64,000 nt of DNA. It comes from Enoplolaimus lenunculus. Its lineage: Eukaryota > Nematoda > Enoplea > Enoplida > Thoracostomopsidae. Made by a program: the position numbers and the translations under genes. Within the stretch, counting starts at the first letter, position 1, and each line of letters begins with the position of its first letter. The stretch lies in NCBI GenBank assembly GCA_030248215.1, contig JASANG010004043.1, positions 186,001 to 250,000 of the forward strand. The letters are read 5' to 3'. Of this stretch, positions 22,458-45,912 are shown piece after piece. The notes under the pieces were generated by a model. It ran no database searches. It worked only from the letters and a program-made list of their open reading frames with translations, and was not told the DNA's origin.

Positions 22458-23061
22458 AAAAGTTCTTATGCACAAATGATGTTTTCCGGCAACGGACGGC
22501 GCTCGGCGGTATTAAAATAGCAAAAAAGCGCAGTGTCAACCTTAGCCTATTCCACGAGAAGACTAGCTGCCACCTAAAAGCAATATCAGCCAATACAGGT
22601 GGGGCGTGGGCCTAACGCAACGTGCACTTATTACATTCTTTTCTACAGAAACACACCCCCCTGTCTGTTCGGTTCAATTGTATTTTTGCTTTTGCAATTC
22701 TCCGATATATACAGACACATAATTTACAGTGTCATTCCGAGCATCACAAAGCAATATTCTCCATCAACTTTGTTGCACATTTCATTAATTTTTGAAACTG
22801 CACTGTACCGACACCAAAAGCTGTGTGAGTTTGCTTTTCGCGGCAACGGCAATATGTGTTTTTACAGATTGCAGCTGCAGTTTCAATGCGTACGCGAGTT
22901 TCTGTTTTTCTTTAATAGGAATTACACAAACATTTTATAAAACACTGGTCCCGTTTTGGTAAATTTTGAAATTGTTGAAACCAGATCAACTTGGGTTTGA
23001 TATTTTGGAGGTTTTAAAATTAGAATATTTGTATTGATGTTTTGACCTCTAAGTTGCGCCA

Positions 23062-23256
23062 GCCAATACAGAGAACAGGCCCATTACAGTAGCAAAACAT
23101 ATTTCTAAACCGGATCCTAAGCCTAAGCGTAAGAATGAGTTTATACTGATGCCTAAAAGGCGTAAAACCTAAGCCTAACGCTAAAAACAGACTGAAGCTT
23201 TAGCTTACTAATGCAATCCCACAGAAAAAGTTCCGCTCTTGATCTTTGAACGGGCC
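23062..23256 (-). mobile_element. TTAGGC-carrying MITE followed by a partial second copy
   Basis: Left end near gccaatacagagaacaggcc, right end gatctttgaacgggcc. Immediately after it, 23260-23373 repeats the right half (ctaagcctaa ... gatctttacacgggc), so two copies or a partial duplication lie head to tail. Confidence 0.6.
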
Positions 23257-23373
23257 GTTGTTCCAAACACAGGTCTAAGCCTAAGCTAAAGCAAAAAATA
23301 GTCTAAAGCTTATAAGTTGACTCTGTTTCAACGACACAGAAAAACGTTCCGCCCGTGATCTTTACACGGGCTG

Positions 23374-24220
23374 TCGCGCAAAGGCGCACTGTTTTTTGGC
23401 ATGTTTTACGCCTAGTAAGTAAAAATATAAGTAGGGATGCCAACGAATAACTTTCGTATTAGAACTTCAATTGGTGAAGACCGAGGTTGATCTCACAGGT
23501 GCATCCAATGGAGAGTCAACCGCATCCCAATCTGAGTTCCAAAAAAGATAACAAAAATTGCCTATTAAAAGGTTTTTAGCACTAAAATGGCGTTTCACTT
23601 CTCGCTCGCGTTTGACTCGCTAGTTTGTTCCACCATTATACTTCATGCCCCCGCTTTCAAAAATTTCTTGATCCGCCACTGGTTCGTCGTTTCTCGCAAC
23701 CTCGCCTCAGCGAGGTCATGTGTAATAGATGGTTGATTGTCCGCAGTATTTTACATTTGCATCCCTAAAAGTAACGTGTGCCTAAACCATTATTGTCATA
23801 AAAACTGGTTGTTAAATCTTGTGATTAGCTGCCACTATTTCTACCGAACAAATATGGTAAGTTGCTATTCCCATTCAGCAATATGTGGCTTTATAGAAAA
23901 ACGGGCCAAGATTCTTAAGTTAAGTTAAAAGCGACATCGTGATCGAAATTTCGACCAGAGACCATCAGGTATTGCTACGGTATGCTATGGCGATTTCACA
24001 ATTGACGTTTCACATATTTTATTTGAGTATCGCTTTATAGCATAAAATGACAGAGCGACTCACAAAATCTGCACAAACAGTATTATTGTATTTATAAATT
24101 GTAGTATCAAATGTTTTTTACAAGAAATAATACTTATTATATGTAGCATTCATCGTGTCATTTTATCCGAACCCAGTCACCATTTGTTGGGTTTATGTGT
24201 TTAACCTGTTTAGAATTACT
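23374..24220. other. Intergenic region upstream of the F-box gene
   Basis: Contains the dispersed motif actaaaatggcgtttcactt with a hAT-like end (gatccgccactgg) at 23578-23682. No gene seen. Confidence 0.5.
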
Positions 24221-24454
24221 TACACAGCAAAAAATTGTGAGTCAAATTGACTCTCTCCGAAATCGGCTCTATAGGACTACACAAACTGAGTCAAATTCGA
24301 CTCCGCCCGAGTCAAATTCGACTCCGCAAGAGTCAAACGTGCGACTCAGTGCGTCGAATTTGACTCGGGCAGAGTCGAATTTGACTCATTTGGTGTAGTC
24401 CCGTAGAGCCTATTTCGAACAGAGTCAATTTGATTCACCGTTTTTTGCAGTGTA
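24221..24454. mobile_element. Foldback MITE built of GAGTCAAATTCGACTC palindromes
   Basis: Ends TACACAGCAAAAAATTGTGA and cacCGTTTTTTGCAGTGTA are inverted repeats that extend inward almost to the centre. The arms contain repeated gagtcaaattcgactc, itself a palindrome, so the element could fold at two scales. It lies 172 bp upstream of the F-box start codon. Confidence 0.85.
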
Positions 24455-24625
24455 TGTGATGCTCCTGGATACTGAATAAGCCAGAAACAAGTTTATTATT
24501 CAAAACTGTGAAGATGGAAGTAAAAAAAGTCGCCTAATCCATACATTTAAGCCAAGCCTAAAGTTAAAACTTAAGCGTAAGCGTCGCTCTAAGTCTATAA
24601 AGAACCTGAGATCTACGAGTTTGTA

Positions 24626-26695
24626 ATGAGTTCTGTTCGATTGATGGATCCAAAAACACTATTTCTGCAAGAACCATTGCAATCACTACAACGCGGAAAC
24701 GCTTTAAATATACTAATTTCAGTTGAAGCAACCTTAACTAAACCGCCGCTAAAGTATAATGACATAGCTAAACGTTTACGACCAAAAATGCCATCACAAG
24801 TACAAAATCGTGTTGAACTTAACAGCCCGGTATGGTTTCAAATATTGCAACTGTTAAATTTTGATGATCTTCTGTCTGCAGAACAGGTCTGTCATCGATG
24901 GCACTGGGTATGCCGTCAAGTTTGGAAATTTAAGCTCAAACTTGATCTATCAAAATATTTATATCCCAAAAAATTTGACAAAAATTGCCCTTCAGCGTAT
25001 ACGACTCGTGATAAACGACTATGCCGAATACTAGTACGAGTAGGCGAAACCCTGAAACAGCTAACGATGTATAGGTTGGATCCTAGTTTTGCATCTGCGG
25101 GTAGTATACAAGCCTTTGCTGCAAAATTTGATCTAAGCAGGGGGGTAATTCGGTGTCTTTCGCGTGACATTTGCAGTAATTTATCTATTTTGCACGTTTC
25201 ACACCATTATTTTGCTGATCAAGATGTCTTGGCCCTATTTCTGTTTGATTTACCCGAAACTTTGACTTCATTGACGTTAATAAATTGTCGACTCGATCGC
25301 GTTATTGAACAAGCCAATCACATGACGACAAAGAGGAAACAGAATGAAGAAATAACAAATCGCATGGAAATGATGCACCAATCCGGTTGCAAGAATCCTA
25401 ATGGAAACTGTTTAGCATTACAAGCCCACCAATCCGTAACGGAAGAATCAAATTATGCCAGTTGTCAAAAAATTTTGACCTCAAAAACGGACCAATCAAT
25501 TTCCGAGATTCCTTCGAACAGTCAGAGCGTGGCATCGCAAACGGACCAGTCAGACTACGGGAATTGTAGTAGAAATAGAGATGCAGCCTTGTTAGCTAAT
25601 CAATCAGATTGCGAGAATCATATTAACGGTAAAAATGATGCAACGCAAACGAACCAATCAGACCACGCAAATCTAAGTGAAAGTCAACAGCAACGTATAA
25701 GCGACATCATCACAAGTTTGCACGAATCAAAAAATTGGAATCTCGACACAGTTGACCGCATTTTAGCTGCATTCTTTGCGTCTCATCCACAGCTAACTCG
25801 TTTCGACCTGCGCGGTACAGTATACGGATATTTCTGCGTCTCCGAGCGCTGTCTAAATTATCTCCCCAGTACCATACAAGCTTTAGATCTATCAGCGAAT
25901 TTTAACGCCAATATCCAGTCACTTGAATTCGTATCCGGTTTAGTTCGCTTACGCGAGTTACATATTGAACGCTCATTGCTAACCACCGTCCAACTTCAGT
26001 ATTTGATCTCTCCGATTCCACAGTTTATAAACCACAATGACAGCGTTCAGGAATTGGTCCCTATTGTTCTAAAATATCACGCCCCTACCGCAGCTATTAC
26101 GCACCTAACCCTTGCTTATTGTCCTCAAATTATGGATTTTTCTTCAATTTCTCACCTTGCCACACTGACGTATTTGAATTTAGCTGGAAATCGTGACAAT
26201 CTTCACGATAGCGCATTCGAAGCAATAGCAGCTTCTTGTAAGCTCCTTGAATACTTATCAGTTGAAAATTGTGCATTGCTAACAGATTTATCGCTTATTT
26301 ACATATGCAAATTAGCGTCGTTAAAGTATTTAAGTACTACAGCAGTGCGTCAGCTATCAGATACCTGTCTGAGTGAAATAGCAAAACATTGCCGGAAGCT
26401 ACAAACCATACGGGCCCGGTACTGTCGGAAACTTGACCGCCAATGTTTATACTCAATTGGAACGTACCTACCGGATGTTATTGAAGAATTGTGTATTTCT
26501 GGTCACCCTACCCTGGATGATAGTATGTACGAGTTCTTGATCCAAAATCTATTCAAGCTACGTGTTATTGACGTTCATAATTGTGTTCAGTTGAAAAGAT
26601 TTAGTGGTGCAGGCACTGGAGTGCCGAATCAGGTAGCAGTGGTGAAAATGCCAGAGACCATGCCGCCGATTCCGGGTTCTACGAAACTGGTGTGA
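24626..26695 (+). CDS. F-box/leucine-rich-repeat protein, intronless
   Basis: A 689-residue single-exon frame. Residues 66-104 (LNSPVWFQILQLLNFDDLL, then AEQVCHRWHWVCRQVWKFK) form an F-box, which in this family binds SKP1 within an SCF ubiquitin ligase. Leucine-rich repeats of the AMN1/FBXL type follow at about 145-225 and 385-660, with signatures such as LTHLTLAYCP-like and LEYLSVENCALLTDLSL; they would pick the substrate. Between the two LRR blocks, residues 226-360 are a hydrophilic insert with Q-T-x-Q-S-D motifs repeated four times (QTDQSDYGN, ANQSDCEN, QTNQSDHAN). A TATAAAG at 24595 and a TTAGGC-like patch at 24550-24590 lie just upstream. The lack of introns beside intron-rich neighbours suggests a retrogene origin, but no poly(A) relic or target duplication is evident. 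The substrate is unknown. Confidence 0.93.
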   Translation: MSSVRLMDPKTLFLQEPLQSLQRGNALNILISVEATLTKPPLKYNDIAKRLRPKMPSQVQNRVELNSPVWFQILQLLNFDDLLSAEQVCHRWHWVCRQVWKFKLKLDLSKYLYPKKFDKNCPSAYTTRDKRLCRILVRVGETLKQLTMYRLDPSFASAGSIQAFAAKFDLSRGVIRCLSRDICSNLSILHVSHHYFADQDVLALFLFDLPETLTSLTLINCRLDRVIEQANHMTTKRKQNEEITNRMEMMHQSGCKNPNGNCLALQAHQSVTEESNYASCQKILTSKTDQSISEIPSNSQSVASQTDQSDYGNCSRNRDAALLANQSDCENHINGKNDATQTNQSDHANLSESQQQRISDIITSLHESKNWNLDTVDRILAAFFASHPQLTRFDLRGTVYGYFCVSERCLNYLPSTIQALDLSANFNANIQSLEFVSGLVRLRELHIERSLLTTVQLQYLISPIPQFINHNDSVQELVPIVLKYHAPTAAITHLTLAYCPQIMDFSSISHLATLTYLNLAGNRDNLHDSAFEAIAASCKLLEYLSVENCALLTDLSLIYICKLASLKYLSTTAVRQLSDTCLSEIAKHCRKLQTIRARYCRKLDRQCLYSIGTYLPDVIEELCISGHPTLDDSMYEFLIQNLFKLRVIDVHNCVQLKRFSGAGTGVPNQVAVVKMPETMPPIPGSTKLV

Positions 26696-26825
26696 GCCTG
26701 CGAACAGCAGCAGTTATATTGGTCTTCATTAATGTTGAATGGATACCGTAAAATACGGATTGGATATAAATACGATAAAAATACTTGCGTTGTATATACA
26801 CCATACCGCTTAATTTGGAATTTGA

Positions 26826-26831
26826 AATAAA
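26826..26831 (+). promoter_or_regulatory. Candidate polyadenylation signal of the F-box gene
   Basis: AATAAA, 131 bases after the stop codon and the first such hexamer downstream on this strand. Confidence 0.5.
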
Positions 26832-26913
26832 CGTTACCAGTGACTAATGCAAATTTTACTCTCGTGCTCTGATATGTAACCTTGTTTGGAGTTGGCAATA
26901 TATAAGCGGCTGC

Positions 26914-27279
26914 CAGGGTGCAATCGAAGGTCAGAAATATTGGAGCCGTAGCCGGAGGTCAACCAAACTTGCCGGAGCCGGAGGTGAAATGAAATTAGGT
27001 AGTTAAAATATTTATTTTGTTAATTTTAGCAAATATCTGCTATGCGTCGTTAAATCGCTTGATTTTACGCTTATTTTTTTACGAAATCTCGACAAGTTTT
27101 TCCTCAAAATTGTGCCAAACGTTAAAACTAAACGCGCGAAACAGATAAATTTTGTAAAGCTTTGCAAAATTTCACTACCGAAATTGCCCGAACTTCCGGC
27201 AAAAATTCTACCGAAGCAGGAGCGGAGTCGGAGGTCAATTTTCTGCCGGTGCCGGAGGCAGACCTCCGGTTGTACCCTG
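26914..27279. mobile_element. hAT-type MITE with 8-bp target duplication
   Basis: Starts CAGGGTGCAATCGAAGGTC and ends GACCTCCGGTTGTACCCTG, with gcggctgc on the left and gcgactgc on the right as an 8-bp target duplication with one change. The interior repeats gccggagccggaggtc-like motifs. No transposase. Confidence 0.85.
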
Positions 27280-27346
27280 GCGACTGCAATAAAGCATGCC
27301 ATCTAGTGTAACCTTGTTTTCTGATTGTCAAAAACATTCGTGCATG

Positions 27347-27724
27347 CAGTGGCGGATCCAGGATCTCAAAATGGGGGGGGGCAAAATTTCACAGGTAATA
27401 AACTTATTTTTGAGCCATACTGTAGTGACCCAAATAAGAGGGGGGTCCCCATTTTGAGTCCCAATTAATAGGAGTCCGTATTTCTAATAAGAATCCGTAA
27501 GCGGGTAGAGTCCTTAAACCCTTGTTTAGAGTCCATAAATGTCTATTATCCCTCAGTGTAGTGCATAAATGACTCCAGGGCCAAGAAACATTAAAGCGTG
27601 CTTATACTATTGTGTATAAAACAGAGAAATAAACAGCGTAGAACAGCAATTGACACTATATAATTTTTGTCGAGATGCTGTTGGGGGGCCACGGCCGGGG
27701 TGGCCCCCCGTGGATCCGCCATTG
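27347..27724. mobile_element. hAT-type MITE (CAGTGGCGGATCCAGG) with nested insertion
   Basis: Perfect 8-bp target duplication CGTGCATG at 27339-27346 and 27725-27732. Its ends match the intact copy at 53403-53764 in inverse orientation. The middle is replaced by a fragment of the TA-ended MITE (27418-27604). Confidence 0.93.
27418..27604 (+). mobile_element. Fragment of TA-ended MITE nested in the hAT element
   Basis: Begins TACTGTAGTGACCCAAATAA and follows the 4993-5450 copy to about the aactttaaagcgt segment, after which the host element resumes. The right half of the inserted element and part of the host are missing. Confidence 0.8.
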
Positions 27725-28253
27725 CGTGCATGTCTGAATTTCGATTTAACTTTCGTGCCTGATAAGCTTAAAACGTCTCGCAAATACAGTGTTGCGAATG
27801 GAATGGCCTCCTCCCATTACCACCCCATTCCTTGTTTCAATTGAAGAATTCCATCCGTCACTTGTTGGCCCATGTTATTGCAGTACAGTGGGATTGGCTT
27901 TAGACTAATTTTTTTAGCCTTACTTCATATATTTGCTACTGTAGCGCCCCTAAAAGTAACATTGGCCACCCGAACAGTAAATTCAAGTCTAATACTAGAT
28001 TGTATTCAAATATCTGAACTTAGCTAATCCTTCCTTCCGTGATGCTAACGGCATCCAAAGTGTTTACGTGACAAAGCTTAACACATAGTGCCAATGCATT
28101 TTACTTTCACTGCAACCTTATTCCATTATTCTGTTTTTGCAGCATTGCGTTCAGTTGCAATATTTATTTGGGTGTTACTTTTGAAGGCATCCAGTTTTCT
28201 CTAGGTACGTACACCAAAATATAGGCGGCTAGGATTAAGCATATTATTTTTGC

Positions 28254-28456
28254 GGCCCATGTATAGATCAAGGCCGGAACAGTAGTAAAGTATATTCCGA
28301 AGCCTAAGCGTAAGGATGAGCCTATTCCAAAGCCTAAGCGTAAGGATGAGCCTATTCCTAAGCCTAAGCGTAAGCAAAAAAAGTTTGTCTAAAGCTTAAG
28401 CTGACTCTATCACAGCCCCGCAGAAAAATGTTCCGACCCTGTTCTATATATGGGCC
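28254..28456 (-). mobile_element. TTAGGC-carrying MITE with a 30-bp internal triplication
   Basis: Starts GGCCCATGTATAGATCAAGG and ends CCCTGTTCTATATATGGGCC. Inside, a 30-bp unit (cctattccaaagcctaagcg...) occurs three times at 28285-28375, showing how the hexamer arrays expand. Confidence 0.85.
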
Positions 28457-30482
28457 ATTTTTGCTTAGGTTTAGGATTATTTTTAGGCTGAAGTCTAGGC
28501 TTAGCCTTAGGAATAACATGCAAACATTTACATTAGCTGAATGACAGAAAAATTATGCAAAAGTAAATCAATCAGTTCCATGGTAGCAAGCATAAAAATA
28601 CAAACGACGGTTTCATTTTTTGAAGTTCAAAAAACATTCGGTAAGTTAGAATGCCGGAGCCGAATGTCGATTTTTTGCCGATGCCCGATATGCAGTCGCA
28701 CCCTGATGCAAAGACATACCATAGATGATCCACGGGCAATTAAATGTTGGAAGATTCCTCATCGGGTGCTTTGAGCTTTTATAATTAATGAGTTGCTGAG
28801 TTGACATGGTAAAACATATTAAACATTAACATAAACGAACTGCTCCTCAAGCCAAAACGGCTGTTGTACACTTAAACCTAGGCTTAAGTTTAGGAAAATG
28901 CTTACCTAAAGTCAAAATCCAAACATTTACCCAATGCAAAGAAAACCATTGCCTAAACATTTAGCCAGGCCTTAGCCTAAGACTTCACTTATCTAAACAT
29001 TTACCTAAGCCTAAAGTCTGAGTCTAAGCTTTAAATCAAAATGTGAAGGAAATATTAAGAGCCAACCAAACTAAATCAATGTTTACTGTAATCGGTTCTG
29101 ACAAACGCCATTAATGTCAAAGTAAAAAAATGCAACAACATCAAATTATGAGAATCCTTATGAAAAGCAAGAAACTGTAGTAAAATATTTATACCGTAAT
29201 CCGTAATAAAAAGTTAAAATTTTACGTATTCGAAAAAGTGCAGACGTAATTTTATTATTGCTTAAAGCACGGCCCAAATTCTTGTGAAATACGGTTCACG
29301 CTGAATCGAATCTGGAAGTGTAAGTTTATCTCGGGTTTAAAATTTTTTACCTCAAAAGTAAGCTGAAAATTGTTTCGGTGGACTGAATATATATTTAAAA
29401 TTTTTATCGTTCATTTAATTTTTCTCGTCCGTAGCTTGCTAAATTCAGCCTAAAACTGTTCTGAATAAGTAAAAGTAGCGAGAACATAGATTAAGTGTAT
29501 GAAACTGTAGAATCAATATAAAATACCTGAAATGCTTTGTTATCCTACTACTGCTATTTTGGGGGGTGAATGAAGCGATGTTTTTTCGCGGGACACCATG
29601 GGGACGCTAACCAATTCCTCGCTTGGCGAAGTGGGGTCGATACAGACCGCTTCCATCTCGGGTTAAATTATTTCTTAATATCGACACTGCAAACAGCGAG
29701 TATTATTGATTTGCAAAATTTAACAGCCGAACTAAACAACATTTAGCTTCAAATCACAACAGGGGCTGATAAGTTATAAGCGGGCTATAACCTCTACACC
29801 AAACGCGAACACTTATCACAATGCGTAACCCGAAATTTAATTTTAGTCAACTAACAAAATATGCGAAGAGTACAGTGGTAAGAAGAAATTTTAATTTAAG
29901 AAGTCGTAGCACAATTTATTGTAAAACCACTGAAAGTATCCATTTTTTCTCGTTTGACAAAAATTTTTTTGGTGAGAATTAAGCTATTAGGGTTGCACTG
30001 TACTTTTGTTGACGTGCGGCGCCGTTAGGCACCCGTACGGTACCATACGTGTGTAGTGGCGTACGATAACGTACGGTGACGGCCGGCGCGGTACGGGTGA
30101 CGCACGGGACGGACGACGCCACACGACGAACATAGCGTCGTCACCCGAAAACTTGATATTTTCTCCAAAAAATTCAGCTGGGGGTATATCCACTCGATAT
30201 ATATCACTGTCTGTGATAATAGTCCACGATTCAAAACATCACGTTTGCAGCTGTTAACAAACTTGCACGTGTGAATTCGGCTTAATAATTATAAAACAAC
30301 GCAATAAATCTGCAAAACAACTTTTTTCCGCGGGACTGCAATGAGTAATGTTACGCATACGCCTAATCTTAGTTACAAGCTTTTTACTTTCGATGAGCTT
30401 TAGGCTTAGAAAAATGCATACACTACTATTATACACCCATCAATCATTTGTCAAAATTGGTTCTAAATCAGCGCCAACGTTT
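28457..30482. other. 2-kb gene-poor region between the F-box and DPYS/CRMP genes
   Basis: TTAGGC-like patches at 28465-28510 and 28870-29040, and a foldback element at 29987-30146. Otherwise AT-rich DNA without recognisable exons. Confidence 0.55.
29987..30146. mobile_element. GC-rich foldback MITE, second copy
   Basis: Starts TTAGGGTTGCAC and ends near gtcgtcaccc. The middle is strongly palindromic (gtacggtaccatacg, cgtacgataacgtacgg). Confidence 0.75.
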
Positions 30483-41853
<11,371 letters not shown>

Positions 41854-41982
41854 CTGAATTCAATAAAAGGTTAAACTCAATGCGCAGTAGCATACGGTAC
41901 ACTTCATGAAACTTTAAGAGTTACAGAGGGATCGAAGAAGTTTTGCTGGCAGTAACATATGGCTCCTGACAGTAACATATGG

Positions 41983-42655
41983 CAGGGATGCGTGGTTTCG
42001 GTCAAAAACCGAGACCCGTGACCGAGACCCGACAACCAAGATCGAGACTGTTTGGTCTCGGTCAATTTTTGACTGTTACCGAGCATCAAAATATAATTTT
42101 TTCTAACAAAAGTTTTGAATGTTTTTTCGTACTTCTGTGTCATTCTAGCCTATAAAATGTTGCATCTGCTCAGAATTTATAATATTAGGCACAAAAGTAC
42201 TGGAAAACTTTATTTTTAGCAAAAACACAGACCCCACCCCAAAGACGACGATAAAATAGAGAACGGTTTCAGTGCGAAAACTACGCTTTTAGCTTCTTTT
42301 CCAACGAAAATGAATCGTCAATCGCCAGTATGTTTAAACTCTATCAATAATAACGCTTTTTAGCGTTTATCAAAATGAAATTTTAGCGTTAACTGGAACT
42401 TTTAAATTTTTTTTTGGCACGACTACTTAAATGTCATCTAAAACTATAACTATCTGTGTTTTGACATTACTAAAACCGTAAAAATTTATACTCAAAAATC
42501 AACAAATACAACTGACGTCCGTTTAATGTGAGCGTTGAGCAGAAAAAAACGGGAACTTGTCTTCGTCCATTGATCTCGTTTTGAAACCTACCAAGACTCA
42601 AAAAAGCGAGACCGAGACGCCAAATCCCGAGACTTACCGAGACCACACATCCCTG
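41983..42655. mobile_element. hAT-type MITE with CAGGGATG termini
   Basis: Starts CAGGGATGCGTGGTTTCGGT and ends ACCGAGACCACACATCCCTG, flanked by acatatgg / tcatatgg (8 bp, one change). The interior repeats accgagacccg-type motifs near both ends. 673 bp, no transposase. Confidence 0.88.
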
Positions 42656-42708
42656 TCATATGGAGCACTTCGTGAAAAATTAAGACTTACAGAGGGATCA
42701 TAGAAAAT

Positions 42709-42840
42709 ATTGTCCATGAGAGAAATTTTAGGAGGGAGATTGTTTATGAGAGAAATTTTCGGGGGGAGATTGTTCATGAGAGGAATGTTCGGGGGGAGAT
42801 TGTCCACGACAGGACTTTTCGGGGGAGATTATCCATGAGC
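42709..42840. repeat. Five-copy ~30-bp tandem repeat
   Basis: Units of attgttcatgagagaaattt plus ttcggggggag spaced 30 bp. A related inverted copy appears at 60280-60330 and a degraded one at 43070-43130, so the unit comes from a dispersed element. Confidence 0.88.
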
Positions 42841-45800
42841 GCAAGAACAATTGTCGAATTTCTTTTCTTTGAAGTTTGAAACTCTTAGTCTCACGAACGT
42901 CTGCTCAGGCTTAGGCTTGGCTTAGGGTCAGCATTAGGCTTAAAAGACCAATCATTCATTCTGTCGAATAGTGGGTTTATCGCGGAATTGCAGGAGTTGA
43001 ACTTGAGCATCGAACAGTCAACTACGGCGTTAACTTTGTGGAACGGAACGGTGGGTGAGATTGTTGATGAAAATTTTTGGAGGAAGATGGACTATGAAAG
43101 GAATCTGGTTGATTGCCTATGAGATCCATGTGAATTTTTCCTGAAACAAAAATAATTTCGCTCAAGAAGGGTTGCCGATCAGGGGTCAGAGAGACGGGAC
43201 CTCCCCAATATCATTTATATTTGGTCAGTAAACAAATAAATTAACGAATCACTGGTTAATATTCCGCCAATTCGATTTAAAAACCAGCATATTATAATAT
43301 ATGATCATTTTTAAAGCCACGTTTTAACAACCCTATCAATTTAAAATATATTCAAAACAGGAATTCAACTTTGAGATAGTAGAAAAGCATTGAATTGACT
43401 ATTACTCGTGAACCACGTTTAAAAGCTTGGAACATATATGAGTTCAACTCAGCTTCTCAGCTTCTTAACAAATCAACAACTCCGAGTTTTTCTACAGGTT
43501 AATTTGCAAAATAATATATTTGGTTGAACATGCGTTATCCTGAATTATCAAGTTTAACTCAACTTTTTCAGATGAGCGTAAAATTTTGAAATTTAAACGA
43601 AATAAAATATTTTATGTAAAAGTTTGCAACTACAAGAAAATGAATTTTTTAACCAATGATTACAGGTACCAGACCAGACTGAAGCTTTATATACGCAATT
43701 ATAACAAACTTCACTTCAGCCGTACTACAGAAAAGCCACCAGTTTATACTAAGGGTAACCCCAATTCGTCCCATGGCCCCAACATTGATCAAAACCATGA
43801 TTTAAGGTTTAGCACTAAAATGACAGTCGGTTTCTGGCTTGCCAGTTTTCATCTATTTAATGCAATAGTCATTTTGGTTCCAACACGCGAAATCTTGGTA
43901 TGAATAAGCAGTCAAATTTGCTGTTCCAATTTCGCATCCAGAACCGATATAACTCAGATCCGCTATTTAGATATTGGCAACGATTCCTGTCTCTACTGCA
44001 ACAAACGAGCGATCCTTCTCAACACTGAAACGTCTAAAGACATACTTGCGAATTACTATGGCAGAAGAGCGAATAAATAGCCTCTCACTGCTTAATATGC
44101 ACCAAGACACATAATTTGATTTTGATGCCATTATGGACACTTTTGGAAAAAGCCCCCGAAAAAAAAAGACTTTGTAACTTATGTACGTTATAAATTTTTT
44201 GTAGTATATGTGTTGTGTTGTAGTTATAATAGTACCATCCCCGATTTTAAAAATTTCTCGATCCGCCACTGTGATACGCCATCTTACCCTCATAGCTGTC
44301 AGTGTTTCAACGTTTAGTTAATTCAGTAAAACAATAATATACACAAAACAAACTAAAATTATTATTTCTTTTGAATAAAATGTGAAACCTATATTATTGA
44401 ATGAAGCAACAAAAAATATGACAAATATAAATGGCGTAAGCCAGATGAGGAAAAAAGGTGGTATGCCCCCTCAACGGGTTTTGAATTTTGATAAGATAAG
44501 CTTAAAGATTCTTTTGCGTCCACACGCGAGTCTAGCCTTAGTCTTACAGTATCGTCAATAGGGTTCAAAAATGTTTTGTTAAAACAAGTCGGACTTGAGG
44601 ACTTGACACATCAGGCCGCAACCAAAATCTTCACTCATCCAAGATTCCTTGGCTAAAAATTTCTCCAACGGGACAACAATTTTTGAATGTCGAGGGGTCT
44701 TTAAACCAATACCAAAACCCCAAACCCATATAATAAAGACATAAGGAGATAAAAATATTGCGAGCCGTGAATTTTTCACGACGCATGCGCATTTGTAGAA
44801 AATCTTGCAAAATTAGCACCAATAAGTGCCGAATCAAACAGTTTTCTTGTGTCCCACACGAAGCGAGAACCGTTACCACTGTCGAACAGAACGCGACACC
44901 CCGGCCTTGGTCCATCAGTATGGATTAAAATCATGACAGTACCAGGCCGACTGAAGTTTTGTATGCAATTATAACAAACGTCACTTTAGCTGCTCAAATG
45001 AAAAACCACTAGTGCATCCAAGGGCGCCCACAACGGTCTAGGCCACTCAGTATGAATAAAAACCAAGATTCGGAATTAAAATTTAGCACTTAAATGGCGT
45101 TCGATTTCTCGGTCGCTTCGCTCGCGAACCTTATTCTAGTTATATCTCGTGCCCCTCCGCACTTAAAATTTTTTACATATGCCACTGACTGTTGCCCATC
45201 TTTATTCATTCTTGTGCTAAACAAGGGCAATGATAAGGTGGGTGGGGCACAAGAGCGTGCACCCATCCTTTCGGTTCGAGCAAATATAACATTAAATTTT
45301 AACCTACAGTCGTATTTGTAACTCTCGACCATTTCTAAAAAATTCAATATACTTTTATATTTACAGCGCCGAGGGTAGTACCGCGCCTGCCGCTTACGTT
45401 CGACATATTTCCGCCCCTGCGGTTAAACAGCCAACCACAAAGAAAATCAGACAAAATTCCAACAACCATTGTTCCATTAAACTGAACTAAACCGTCAAAC
45501 CGATTTGAATAATCCAAGTCACCGAAAAGATTGATTTAAGCCTAACCTAAACCTATCAGCATTGTGCTAAGTTCAGTGTCAAACGTTCTATTTTACCGAA
45601 AGAACCAGTTAAATTATTTTACCATAGCACTTTGGCTTACAAACAACAACTATTTGTCAATCAACCGACATTATGTCTGTTTCAAAACCTACGAACCCTA
45701 TTGTAAACGGTGATAAGAAAGAAAACAAACTACAGTGGTTGCGATAGAGAAATTTCTGGAAAGATAAGAATAAAATGCAATTTTACAAGCTTTAGAATAG

Positions 45801-45912
45801 TAACGGAGCTGGCCGAGTTCAGTGAATACTGCAGTCCGGCCCGGTTCATAGTCGATCTAGGACCCGACACCATCTGACCAGCTCGACTTGAACTAAGCAA
45901 TCGATGGTTAAA

